A DNA stretch of 34,374 nt, taken from Bifidobacteriaceae bacterium (GTDB lineage: Bacteria > Actinomycetota > Actinomycetes > Actinomycetales > WQXJ01). The stretch lies in NCBI GenBank assembly GCA_031281585.1, contig JAITFE010000107.1:1-34374 (forward strand). Direction: 5' to 3'. The position numbers were made by a program, and so were the translations under genes. The notes beneath the pieces were generated by a model. The model ran no database searches. It saw only the letters and a program-made list of their open reading frames with translations, and was not told the origin of the DNA. Shown here piece by piece: positions 7,485 through 15,716 of this stretch. Position 1 is the stretch's first letter, and each line of letters begins with the position of its first letter.

Positions 7485-10400
7485 GCACGCTGTTGTTGGA
7501 CACGCTGGAGGCCGGCGGGGCCGTCCAAATGGGCCAGTGGCGCTTGGCCCACATCGAGGTGGCCAACTGGGGCACCTTCCATGGCTGGCACCGCTTGGAT
7601 GTGGCCCGCGAGGGATTCCTGCTGACCGGCGCGTCAGGCTCCGGCAAGTCCTCGCTGCTCGACGCGGTGGCCGCCGTCATGATGCCGCGCGGCAAGGTCC
7701 ATTTCAACGCGGCGGCGGCGGAATCCGGCGGCCGGCGGGACAGAACCATCCTCAGTTATGTGCGCGGCGCCTGGCGGCGCGCCGAAAACGCCGAGACGGG
7801 CGAAGTCTCATCCGTCTACTTGCGCCCCGGCGCCAGCTGGTCGGGTGTCGCCCTGCGCCTGGAAAACGGCGCCGGCGGGGCGCCCCTCACCCTGGTCAAG
7901 CTGTATCACGTGCCGCAGGGCGGCCACGACAGCGCGGATGTGAGGGAATTGGCCGTGGTGGCGCACCAGCCGATCAGTTTGAAGGACTGCGAGCCGTTCG
8001 CCCGTTCAGGCCTTGATGTCAAGCGCCTGAAGAAGCGCTGGCCGGAGGCGTTTGTCACCAACAAGACGGGGGTGTTCGGCGAGCGGCTCGCCCGCGAATT
8101 GGGCATCACCAAGCCGGAGGCGCTGGAGCTCTGGCACAAGACGCAGTCCGCCAAGTCGCTCGGCTCGCTGGACGCGTTGTTCCGCGATTACATGCTGGAC
8201 GAGCCGCCGACCTTCGAGATCGCCGACCGGGCGGTGGAGCAGTTCGGCGAGTTGAAGCAAGCCCACACGGCGGTGCTGGACGCGCGCGACCAAATCGCCG
8301 CTTTGACGCCGCTGCGCGGGGCGGCCAAACGCCACCGGCGGGGCCTGGAGGACCAAACCGCGCTTGGGATTCTGGAAGCCGCGCTTGGACCGTACGCCAA
8401 CGGGGAGAGGCTGAGGCTCGCCCGCCAAGCCCAGGCCGACGCGGCCCGCGAGGCCGACGCCGCCCAGGCCGAGGTGGCGGCCACGGGCGCTCAAGTCGCC
8501 CAAGCCCAGCAGGTGTTCGATGCCGCCCACCAAGCCGCGCTCGGACAAGGCGGCGAGGCCCTGGCCAGGCTGGAGTCGGCCGAGCAACAACTTGCGCTGA
8601 TCCATCAGACCGTGGCCGACAAACGACGCGAGATCATGGGCGAGCTCCGGGCGGCGGCCCTGCCCGCCCCGGAGACGGCCGAGCAGTTCCACGAACTGAA
8701 GCGCCAGGCGGCGACCGAACTGGCCAAAGCGGAGGACAGCCGACTGCGGGCCGACTTGCAGGACGCGGGGGGCCGGATCACCGCCCTGCGCTCCGAACTT
8801 CGGGAGCTCCGGCAAGAAGTCGAGGTGGTTCGCCGCTCCAAATCCAACTTGGGGGCGGATCTCCTGCGGGCCCGCGCAATGGTCGCGGAGGCCGCCGGCC
8901 TGACACCTGCCGCCCTGCCGTTTGCGGGCGAATTGATGCAGGTCAAGACGGAATTCGCGGACTGGACGGGCGGCATCGAACGCGTTCTGCGGCCGTTGTC
9001 GCGGGTGATGCTGGTCCCCGCCGCGCACCGCGTCCGGGTGACCGAGGCCGCCAACGACGCCCACCTGGGTGCCCGTCTGGTGATGGAGTTCGTCGGCTCC
9101 GAGACGCCGAAAGCCGAGGGGCCGCTGACGGACAACGCGCTGCCCCTCCGCGTGGAGGTGAAAGACGGCGCCTTTTCCAACTGGCTGCGGGCTGTTCTGC
9201 GCCGCGACTACAACTACGAGTGCGCCCAGAATCTCGACTCCTTCTTGGCGGCACCCAAGGCGCTCACCCGAGAAGGACAAGTCAAACGCGGCCGCACCCG
9301 GCAGGAGAAGGACGACCGCTGGCCGGTGAACGACGCCTCCCACTGGGTCCTCGGCTTCGACAACCAGGCCCGGCTGGACCGGATGTTCGAGCACCTGCGG
9401 CGCCTGGCGCAGGCGGAAGACGAGGCCAAACAGGAGTATGACCGTCTGGAACGCGAACGCGACCAGTCGAATGATCGTTTCCGGCTGTTCCAGCGCCTGG
9501 AGGGCCTTGACTGGGAACGGATCGACCAAGACGCCGCAGCCGAGGCACTTGACGCGGTCCGGGCGGAACTGACTTCTTTCCGCGCGCAAAACCACGATCT
9601 TAGGGCGGCGGAGAAACGCGAGGCGGACGCCAAAGCCGCGTTTGACGCGGCCCGTGAGGCCCAGGCGGCGGCGTTGGCGCGCCAAGCGGTGGCGGCGAGG
9701 CGGCACACGGAGGCCAGCGAGGCGATCAGGCAGGTGGAAGGCGAAGCCGACCCGGTGGAGCTTCCGGGCCAGGTGAAGGAGGCGCTGCGCCAGCGATTCG
9801 AGGCGGCCCGTGGACAGCGGACCCCCACCTACCAAAGCATCGGGGACGCCAAAGACAAGGTGCGGGAGCGGCTGGGCGACGAATTGCGCGCGGCGCAGCG
9901 GCTGGCGGACAAAGCGGCGGCGGACGTGGCGGGGTGCGCCACGGAGTACAGGATCAAGTGGCCGGCGCCGGCGGCCGACCTGACCGCCTCGGTCGAGGAT
10001 CTGTCCGGCTACCTTGACATTTTGGACCGCCTTGAACGCGACGGGCTGCCAGCTTTCGAGGACCGCTTCTTCGAATTGCTCGCCAAACAATCCACGCAGA
10101 ACATTGGGCAGTTGGCGGACGTGATCAGGCGCGCCGCAGGCCAAGTTCGGGAGAAGATCCGGGTCATCAACGGCGCTTTGGCCACCTCGCCGTTCGACCA
10201 GGACCGGCACCTCAAGATCGAGGTCAAGGACTGCATGAGCGCCCAGGCGAAGGATTTCCTGGCCGAGTTGCGGACCATCACCTCGGGAGCCTGGGCGGGG
10301 CGTTCCCAGCCGGAGGAGGAGGGCGGCCGGGAGGTCGCCGAGCAGCGTTTCGACGCGATCAACCGGCTGATGACACGGCTCAAGTCAGACGCCCCGAGCG

Positions 10401-11107
10401 ACCGCCGCTGGCGCGAACTGTGCCTGGACACCCGGAAACACGTCCGCTTCATCGGCAAAGAGGTCGACGGCGCGGGCGAGGTGGTCGCCGTGCACGATTC
10501 GACGGCCGGCCTGTCCGGCGGGCAACAGCAGAAGCTGGCGTTCTTCTGCCTGGCGGCGGCGCTGCGGTTCCGGCTGACCGACGACGCCTCGCAGTTGCCC
10601 TCGTTCGGCACCGTGCTGATGGACGAGGCCTTCGACCGGGCCGACGCGGACTTCACCCGCATGGCGCTGGACGTGTTCCGGCAATTCGGCTTCCACATGG
10701 TGCTGGCCACCCCGCTGAAGGGCATCCAGGTGATCGAGGACTACATAGGCGGGGCGGGACACGTCGAGTGCGTGGGCGGCCAACGGTCCGTGATCAGGCC
10801 CGTGCCTTGGGGAGCCGACGCGGAGGAGGATGAGACGCGGCCCGCGGCACCCGGCCGCGGCGGCCAGAGTGTGCCCGGCCCAGACTCCGTGGCCCGCCCA
10901 GGCGACGCCAACGATCCAGACGACGCGAGCGGCCCAGATGGCGTGGGCGCCCCGGACGGCGTGCCCGGTTCGGACGGCGTGCCCGGTTCGGACGGCGTGC
11001 CCGGTTCGGACGGCGTGCCCGGTTCGGAGGGCGTGGCCGGTCCGGACGGCGCGGGCGGTCCGGGTGGCGAGCCCGGTGCCGATCCGGCGGGCTCCGCCGA
11101 TGGCTGA
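7481..11107 (+). CDS. jetC: Wadjet anti-plasmid system protein JetC (SMC/MukB-like ATPase)
   Basis: A 1208-residue SMC-like ATPase, the motor of Wadjet. The N-terminal half-head carries Walker A GASGSGKSS (residues 50-58). Two long coiled-coil stretches rich in Ala, Glu, Arg and Gln flank a central hinge-like globular part (about residues 480-640). The C-terminal half-head has the signature LSGGQQQK (about 1011-1018) and Walker B VLMDEAFD with catalytic Glu near 1049. In described systems JetABC dimers extrude DNA loops and hand circular substrates to JetD. The start ATG at 7481 overlaps the jetB stop and has GAAGAGGGGA upstream. After the head domain (about residue 1110) there is a ~95-residue disordered acidic Gly/Pro/Asp tail encoded partly by perfect 18-bp repeats, which is unusual. 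The stop overlaps the jetD ATG by 8 bases. Confidence 0.95.
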   Translation: MSTLLLDTLEAGGAVQMGQWRLAHIEVANWGTFHGWHRLDVAREGFLLTGASGSGKSSLLDAVAAVMMPRGKVHFNAAAAESGGRRDRTILSYVRGAWRRAENAETGEVSSVYLRPGASWSGVALRLENGAGGAPLTLVKLYHVPQGGHDSADVRELAVVAHQPISLKDCEPFARSGLDVKRLKKRWPEAFVTNKTGVFGERLARELGITKPEALELWHKTQSAKSLGSLDALFRDYMLDEPPTFEIADRAVEQFGELKQAHTAVLDARDQIAALTPLRGAAKRHRRGLEDQTALGILEAALGPYANGERLRLARQAQADAAREADAAQAEVAATGAQVAQAQQVFDAAHQAALGQGGEALARLESAEQQLALIHQTVADKRREIMGELRAAALPAPETAEQFHELKRQAATELAKAEDSRLRADLQDAGGRITALRSELRELRQEVEVVRRSKSNLGADLLRARAMVAEAAGLTPAALPFAGELMQVKTEFADWTGGIERVLRPLSRVMLVPAAHRVRVTEAANDAHLGARLVMEFVGSETPKAEGPLTDNALPLRVEVKDGAFSNWLRAVLRRDYNYECAQNLDSFLAAPKALTREGQVKRGRTRQEKDDRWPVNDASHWVLGFDNQARLDRMFEHLRRLAQAEDEAKQEYDRLERERDQSNDRFRLFQRLEGLDWERIDQDAAAEALDAVRAELTSFRAQNHDLRAAEKREADAKAAFDAAREAQAAALARQAVAARRHTEASEAIRQVEGEADPVELPGQVKEALRQRFEAARGQRTPTYQSIGDAKDKVRERLGDELRAAQRLADKAAADVAGCATEYRIKWPAPAADLTASVEDLSGYLDILDRLERDGLPAFEDRFFELLAKQSTQNIGQLADVIRRAAGQVREKIRVINGALATSPFDQDRHLKIEVKDCMSAQAKDFLAELRTITSGAWAGRSQPEEEGGREVAEQRFDAINRLMTRLKSDAPSDRRWRELCLDTRKHVRFIGKEVDGAGEVVAVHDSTAGLSGGQQQKLAFFCLAAALRFRLTDDASQLPSFGTVLMDEAFDRADADFTRMALDVFRQFGFHMVLATPLKGIQVIEDYIGGAGHVECVGGQRSVIRPVPWGADAEEDETRPAAPGRGGQSVPGPDSVARPGDANDPDDASGPDGVGAPDGVPGSDGVPGSDGVPGSDGVPGSEGVAGPDGAGGPGGEPGADPAGSADG
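10954..11025 (+). repeat. Four perfect 18-bp tandem repeats in the 3' end of jetC
   Basis: The unit GGACGGCGTGCCCGGTTC occurs at 10954-10971, 10972-10989, 10990-11007 and 11008-11025 without a mismatch, with degenerate units before (10936-10953) and after (to about 11079). Each unit encodes the hexapeptide DGVPGS in frame. Perfect identity implies recent expansion, so copy number probably varies between strains. Confidence 0.95.
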
Positions 11108-12614
11108 GAGGCGGTCCGGGCCGGTCGGATGGGCGGCGGCGTCCAGCGCGGTGCGGCGGTCGTTCGAGCGCAATCGCCCCGCCTGGGCCGTACAGACCGC
11201 GTTGTCGAGGACGGGCTTCCCCGTCCCGCCGGATCCCTGTCCCCCGGTCGTCGGCCTCAAACCGCCGACCGAACGGGCCGCCCTGGCGGATCTCCCGGGA
11301 ACCTTGGCATGGGTGGCCGACTGGCGCGCACGCGCCGAGCCGTGCGTCGAATGGGAGCGCCGGTCCTGGGCCAGCGCGGGCGACCAAGACGTGCCGGCCC
11401 GCCTCGCGGTGGCCGACCCGGCCGCGGCCGCGCGGATCGCCGGTCAACGCCGCGCCTTCGACGCCCTGGTCGGGCGGATGGCGGCGCTGCTGGAGCGGTG
11501 GCACCCTTCGTGGGCAGTCGGCTTGTCGGAGGCCACCGGGGGCCAAGACGCTCCCCTGCCCGATCAAGCGGGCTTTGGGCGGCCAGGGCCGCTGGGCTCG
11601 CCCCTGATCTTGGCGCTCAAACGCCATGCGAACTTGATCGCATCTTTGCCCGGCGCCGACTTCGGACGCCTGCAAGACGTGGCCGAATGGCTGGCCGCGC
11701 ATCCCGACTCCGGTTTGTACGCGCGCCAGTTGCCGGTGCGCGGGGTGGACTCCAAGTGGTTGGAGGGCCACCGCGCCCTGACGCAGGACCTGGTGGGCGG
11801 AATTCTCGGGGAGCCGGGACGCGCGCTCGGGATCATGTGGCGGCCGCCCGCCCTGATCCGGGGTCGCTTCCTCGACCCGGCGCTGGCGCCCGGCGGTCTG
11901 ATCGAGTTGGCGGCGCCCGCGAAGGTGTGGGACGGGATCGGCGGGGAGCGTCCGGCGCCGGCTGGGACGCCTTGCCGGCCGCTGTCGCGGGAAGGAAGGG
12001 ACGGCATCGGCGGCTGGCCATGCGTTGTGTTGGTGCTGGAAAACCTCCAGTCTTTGCTGGCGCTACCCCAACTGCCGGGCTCGGGGGCGTTGGCGTTGCA
12101 CGGCGGAGGGCATGCGGTGGACTTGCTGGCGGAAATCGGCTGGCTGCGGGACGCGCCGGTGGCGTACTGGGGCGACCTGGACACGCACGGGTTCGCCATC
12201 CTGGACCGCCTGCGGGCTTTCCTGCCGGAGGCGCGCAGCCTGCTGATGGACCAAGCCACCTTGGAGGCGAACCTCGACTTGGCGGTTCCGGAGCCAAAGC
12301 CGACAACGGCGCGCCTGACTCGCCTAACTCCGGACGAACAGGCGGTCTACCAGGCGCTGCAGTCCTCCGGCCAGCGACTGGAGCAGGAACGCGTTCCCTG
12401 GGAAACGGCCCTGGTGGCGGTCCGTTCCGCCCTCGAATCAACGCGGCAAGCGCTCCCTCAGATACTCCCGCAGGAAGGGGAGCGCGAAGTCGACGGCGCC
12501 GCGCCCCGCCGTCCGAATGATCCCGCCTTCCAACAAGCGGGCGCGGTAGACGGCCAGATAGTTGAGCGGCCTGTCCATGCGCTCCGCCAGGTCGGCAAGC
12601 ATGGACGCGCCTGA
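11100..12614 (+). CDS. jetD: Wadjet anti-plasmid system protein JetD (DUF3322-DUF2220 nuclease)
   Basis: A 504-residue protein with an N-terminal DUF3322 region (about 1-190) and a C-terminal DUF2220 Toprim-like domain related to topoisomerase VI A/Spo11. The metal-binding residues are visible: Glu314 in VLENLQ and Asp359/Asp361 in YWGDLDTHGF. JetD is the nuclease that cuts plasmid DNA presented by JetABC. ATG 11100 overlaps the end of jetC, so translation is coupled. An Ala/Gly/Pro loop (about residues 270-305) precedes the Toprim core. Family members normally finish shortly after the LEQERVPWE helix (about residue 420-435). Here the frame runs on for some 59 extra residues, antisense to the convergent AAA ATPase gene, so the C-terminus looks non-native. 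No frameshift was seen. Confidence 0.9.
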   Translation: MAERRSGPVGWAAASSAVRRSFERNRPAWAVQTALSRTGFPVPPDPCPPVVGLKPPTERAALADLPGTLAWVADWRARAEPCVEWERRSWASAGDQDVPARLAVADPAAAARIAGQRRAFDALVGRMAALLERWHPSWAVGLSEATGGQDAPLPDQAGFGRPGPLGSPLILALKRHANLIASLPGADFGRLQDVAEWLAAHPDSGLYARQLPVRGVDSKWLEGHRALTQDLVGGILGEPGRALGIMWRPPALIRGRFLDPALAPGGLIELAAPAKVWDGIGGERPAPAGTPCRPLSREGRDGIGGWPCVVLVLENLQSLLALPQLPGSGALALHGGGHAVDLLAEIGWLRDAPVAYWGDLDTHGFAILDRLRAFLPEARSLLMDQATLEANLDLAVPEPKPTTARLTRLTPDEQAVYQALQSSGQRLEQERVPWETALVAVRSALESTRQALPQILPQEGEREVDGAAPRRPNDPAFQQAGAVDGQIVERPVHALRQVGKHGRA

Positions 12615-13544
12615 GTCTGCGGCCATTGCTTCCAAGAATTGTCTGTCGACGTCTGAGAGGTCCTTGAGCGCAGTCCCATGCACAAGGCGCCCAAGTCGGT
12701 CTTTCGCCGCTTCGATTCCCTGTTGAACGATTTCGCGTGTGATCACGTCGCCATCGGCGCGGCGCCACGCGTGGTAACCAACCAGTTGCACCATGAACGG
12801 GTAGCCGCCACTCGCCTCCGCCGCAGCTTCAAGCGCGTCGGCCGCTATGGAGCGGCCGTGCTCTTGTATTGTCGCGCGCAGCGCGTCTTTCACGGCCGGC
12901 AAGGGCAATTCGCCCAACGGATGATGCTCGGCCCGACGCAAGAACGTCGCCACCGATTCGCCGCTGAGCAGGGCACTGATGCCTTGAGGCAGGCCAGCCA
13001 GCGCCAACGCCACCTCTCGCTCTTCCCTCACAAGATGCTGGGCTATTGCGGCCAACTGTCTGAGCTCGTCTTGGTCGCCAGCGTGGATCTCGTCAATCGT
13101 GATGAGCAGGCCGGTGCCGTTTTCCTCGAGCTTGACGGCCACGTTGGTGAGCGCCTCACGCAGATCCAGTTCGGGCGGCAGGTGTTCTTCGGAGAGGCTG
13201 AACCCGCCGATCCCCGAAATGCTCACACCGGTCACTCTCCGGCTGGCCGGAGACCAGTCTCGCAGAATCCCCGAAGCTTGCCGGGCCAATCGCTCAATTA
13301 GCCCGACCGTGGCCGTCTCATGAACAGCGATCCATTGGCGCTCCTCGGCGGCGCGGTCGGCTATCGCATTGAGCATTACCGTCTTCCCCGCGCCGCGGGG
13401 ACCGCTGAAGATTGTGAGCCTCCCCGGCGCGCCCGGGCCGTCCTCGATCGATTCCATGAACTCGTCGACCAACGCCTCGCGTCCCACCAGCACAGGCGGG
13501 TTGGCGCCGGCTGAGGGCTTGAACGGGTTCTGACTGCGCTCCAT
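12438..13544 (-). CDS. ORC/CDC6-like (STAND-type) AAA ATPase
   Basis: A 368-residue ATPase with VGRE opening (19-22), Walker A GPRGAGKT (48-55), Walker B LLITIDE (about 146-152), a sensor region near LALAGLPQG (about 180-188) and a lid with GGYPFMVQLVGYHAW. A C-terminal winged-helix part (about 300-368: DLAERMDRPLNYLAVYRARLLEGGII) follows. This is the architecture of the widespread actinobacterial single-gene ORC/CDC6-family ATPases, whose role is not known to me; regulation, stress sensing or defence are all possible. The ATG at 13544 has a strong Shine-Dalgarno (AAAGGAGG). The 3' end overlaps jetD by 177 bp on the other strand. The gene looks somewhat less GC-rich than its neighbours by eye, and its upstream region is sharply AT-rich with duplicated elements, which suggests transfer. 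Confidence 0.8.
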   Translation of the reverse strand: MERSQNPFKPSAGANPPVLVGREALVDEFMESIEDGPGAPGRLTIFSGPRGAGKTVMLNAIADRAAEERQWIAVHETATVGLIERLARQASGILRDWSPASRRVTGVSISGIGGFSLSEEHLPPELDLREALTNVAVKLEENGTGLLITIDEIHAGDQDELRQLAAIAQHLVREEREVALALAGLPQGISALLSGESVATFLRRAEHHPLGELPLPAVKDALRATIQEHGRSIAADALEAAAEASGGYPFMVQLVGYHAWRRADGDVITREIVQQGIEAAKDRLGRLVHGTALKDLSDVDRQFLEAMAADSGASMLADLAERMDRPLNYLAVYRARLLEGGIIRTAGRGAVDFALPFLREYLRERLPR

Positions 13545-13553
13545 GCCCCCTCC

Positions 13554-13588
13554 TTTTGCGCGGTTTATAATTTTTGCGCGGTTTATAA
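13554..13588 (-). repeat. Twin 17-bp AT-rich direct repeat in the AAA ATPase promoter region
   Basis: TTTTGCGCGGTTTATAA occurs perfectly at 13554-13570 and 13572-13588 (plus-strand reading), one base apart, so the period is 18. Read on the gene's strand, each copy contains TATAAA followed by CCGCGC. The nearer copy lies immediately before the Shine-Dalgarno. The copies could be -10 elements plus a regulator-binding site, perhaps for autoregulation by the ATPase. Confidence 0.75.
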
Positions 13589-13675
13589 AACCCTACCCGA
13601 CGCCGATGCGCGCACGTACCCAAAGGTCTCCGCCGCACCAGAACGTCGTTCGACGCGCCCCCAACCCGGCCGCGT

Positions 13676-14293
13676 TCATCCAGCCTCCTGGGTGACGGTG
13701 GCGTCTTCGTCTTTCGCGACCAACTGCGCTTCCCAGCAGGCCCATGTGACGGCGTTGAACCGGTAGTCCTGGTACGAGGCCCAGAAACGCGACGGGTCGT
13801 AGATCAGCCAAAGGCTGTCGCCCGGCGAATACCGCTGAATGACCCAGGTGTTGGCGATCCGCTCGCACAAGTCCAGGCTGTCCAAGGCCACGTCGTCGCA
13901 GGGCAGCCGGGCGCCCATGTCGACACGCCACTGGCCGTCGCCCTTCAGATACCGCTCGATCCTCGCGCCGCCAGGCGGAAAGCCGATCACCTTGGCGAGT
14001 GTGGCGGCCAGCGCCGCCGCCCTCTCCCTCCGGGCGGTGCTTGTGACCACCGACAGTTCGACGTCCATCAGGCGGCCTGGGGACTTGTCGATCTGTTTGC
14101 AAATCAGCCCCTCTGCGACCCGCAGCGCGTTGATCCGGCGCTCGGCCAGCGTCCGCTGCGGCTTCGCAGTGTCCGGTAGTCGTGCCAGCGCCCTGTCCAG
14201 CTTCGAGATCATCATTTGGGTCTGGCGCAGCGCCTCCGGCAGGTCCTCCCCGCCGCCGCCCGCTGACGGCCCATCCGGCAACGGTTTCAGCAC
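13676..14293 (-). CDS. Unrecognised protein
   Basis: A 205-residue protein I cannot assign. The first half is helical and basic (TQMMISKLDRALARLPDTAKPQRTLAERRINALRVAEGLI). The second half is a mixed region with many aromatics (WVIQRYSPGDSLWLIYDPSRFWASYQDYRFNAVTWACWEAQ). There is no signal peptide or membrane segment. The GTG at 14293 was chosen because a TAGGCT -10 box stands 6 nt upstream, mirrored by the divergent SMI1/KNR4 gene. The codon pattern and the tight divergent spacing favour a real gene over its antisense shadow. Its position between an ORC-like ATPase and an SMI1-type gene suggests an accessory role, which is only inference. Confidence 0.6.
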   Translation of the reverse strand: MLKPLPDGPSAGGGGEDLPEALRQTQMMISKLDRALARLPDTAKPQRTLAERRINALRVAEGLICKQIDKSPGRLMDVELSVVTSTARRERAAALAATLAKVIGFPPGGARIERYLKGDGQWRVDMGARLPCDDVALDSLDLCERIANTWVIQRYSPGDSLWLIYDPSRFWASYQDYRFNAVTWACWEAQLVAKDEDATVTQEAG

Positions 14294-14334
14294 TAGACGA
14301 GCCTACCGGGCTGGCCGCTGGATAGGCTTGGGGC
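14294..14334. promoter_or_regulatory. 41-bp symmetrical divergent promoter
   Basis: TAGGCT appears on the plus strand at 14323-14328 and on the minus strand at 14305-14300, 17 bp apart. Each box is exactly 6 nt from its own start codon (ATG 14335 and GTG 14293). Each -10 therefore occupies the position where the other's -35 would be. Both transcripts would be leaderless and are likely to compete. Confidence 0.5.
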
Positions 14335-15480
14335 ATGTCGGAGAGCTTGGCGCAGCGTTACCTGGCGGGCCTGAAGGCGAGGTGGGAGGAGGTCGGAGAC
14401 GACGAATCGCCTCAGGAACTGGCCCTGGCGACCGGCGCGGCACCCGACGGCATCGTGCGTCTGCGGGGCGCCTACCCGCTTAGCCCGGACACCCTGACGA
14501 ATCTGCTTTCCCTGGTGGACGGCACCTACCACCGCGACTACGGCGGCCATGAGGTGTCGGTCTACCTGCTGGGTTCGGACTTGGAGGAGTACCCGTACTA
14601 CCTCCTTTCGGTCGGCCAGATCTTGGAGAGCGCCGCAGCGCCGACCAGCCAGGATTCCCTGCGCGGCCGCTACGGCGACGGCCTGGACGAATGGCTGCCG
14701 CCGGGGCGCGAGGGTGGGCCGGACGAAGGGTACCGCGACGACCGGATCGACCCGGATGTGCCGATCGGCCGGTGGCTGCACTTCGCCGACTGCATGAACA
14801 ACGGCGGCACGTCGCAACTGTTCATCGACTTCGACCCGGCCGGCGAGGGCCGGGTGGGACAGATCATCCGGTACCTGCATGATCCGGACGAATGGGCCGT
14901 GATCGCCGACAGCTTTGACGACTACCTGGAGCGCCTGGCCAGCGACGGTTTCGGCTTCGTGCTGCCCGACGAGTCCGAACAGGAACAGGCCGAGGCGCTG
15001 GCCATGTGCGAGGCGGGGAGCTTGTCGCCCATCGTGCGGCGCGCCCTGGACGCGGCGGCAAGTGACGCGCCTGGCGCGGAGTCACTGCTGCGCGGCTTGG
15101 CCCGCCGGATAGTCCTGGATAAGGGCTTCTTCGGGCTCCATGGCGACGACGACTCGCAAACGATGATCGACTTGATCTTCTGGCTCCACACGCGCCTCGC
15201 CCCGCCGCGGTCGTTCGAGGACTTCTACAACTACCCCCAGGACGCCGAGGACCCCTACGCCCAGCCGTCGTTCGAGTTGATGATCGTGTTCTCCCTAGTC
15301 GCCGACCCATTTGATTTCAAGACCGGTGGGATCGCCCCCGGCTTCGTGGAGGACTGGTGGAATGAGCGGACGGCCCAAGGGAAGATTGTCCAATCCGAGG
15401 ACGGTGGAGGCCACGTGTTCACGGTGGAGGCCGAAACCCAGTTGTTCGACTCGCTGAGGACTTTGGCCGGGCGGTCCTGA
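14335..15480 (+). CDS. SMI1/KNR4 family protein with unassigned C-terminal domain
   Basis: A 381-residue protein. Residues ~25-205 fit the SMI1/KNR4 superfamily: LRGAYPLSPDTLTNLLSLVDG, YLLGSDLEEYPYYLLSVGQI, WLHFADCMNNGGTSQLFIDFDPAGEGRVGQII, ending in a DDYLERLASDGFGF helix. The C-terminal half (about 215-381) contains LARRIVLDKGFFGLHGDDD and a WW-containing segment and is not a domain I can name. SMI1/KNR4 domains in bacteria often serve as immunity proteins against contact-dependent or polymorphic toxins, but no toxin gene is present here, so the role is open. ATG 14335 follows a TAGGCT box by 6 nt with no Shine-Dalgarno. It is next to an unrecognised divergent gene and close to the Wadjet operon. 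Confidence 0.7.
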   Translation: MSESLAQRYLAGLKARWEEVGDDESPQELALATGAAPDGIVRLRGAYPLSPDTLTNLLSLVDGTYHRDYGGHEVSVYLLGSDLEEYPYYLLSVGQILESAAAPTSQDSLRGRYGDGLDEWLPPGREGGPDEGYRDDRIDPDVPIGRWLHFADCMNNGGTSQLFIDFDPAGEGRVGQIIRYLHDPDEWAVIADSFDDYLERLASDGFGFVLPDESEQEQAEALAMCEAGSLSPIVRRALDAAASDAPGAESLLRGLARRIVLDKGFFGLHGDDDSQTMIDLIFWLHTRLAPPRSFEDFYNYPQDAEDPYAQPSFELMIVFSLVADPFDFKTGGIAPGFVEDWWNERTAQGKIVQSEDGGGHVFTVEAETQLFDSLRTLAGRS

Positions 15481-15716
15481 GCTTCGCGGCGAAGGCGCGG
15501 CGTGGCCGCTGGCGGACAACCCGTGCACGCTGGCAGCGCATTGCCATCCCACCTTGCCGGTGGCCACCGTCGTTTCCCGTCTCGTTGGGCAACGCCGCTA
15601 GTGTGGGGTGGTTGGGTGACGCTGAGCGCCCGGAAGACGCGCCCGCCGCGCGTTCGGGAGAGCCCGCCCACCCGGCCGAATCCGCACGCCGAACCCACCG
15701 AGCCCCAAGGAGCCCC

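Noticed and set aside
8006-10210. 734-codon open frame on the minus strand opposite jetC
   Set aside because: It is fully antisense to the SMC-like ATPase, has no ribosome-binding site or domain, and is the expected by-product of GC-rich third codon positions.
10954-11079. Short regular repeats as a possible CRISPR array
   Set aside because: The 18-bp units are directly contiguous with no spacers and encode an in-frame peptide repeat.
10830-11099. Upstream in-frame extension of jetD
   Set aside because: It lies inside jetC in another frame; the ATG at 11100 overlaps the jetC stop as in a normal coupled cistron.
12420-12614. Frameshift near the end of jetD as explanation of the long tail
   Set aside because: No stop codon in the other frames lies close to the expected end, so a simple one-base error does not restore a normal C-terminus.
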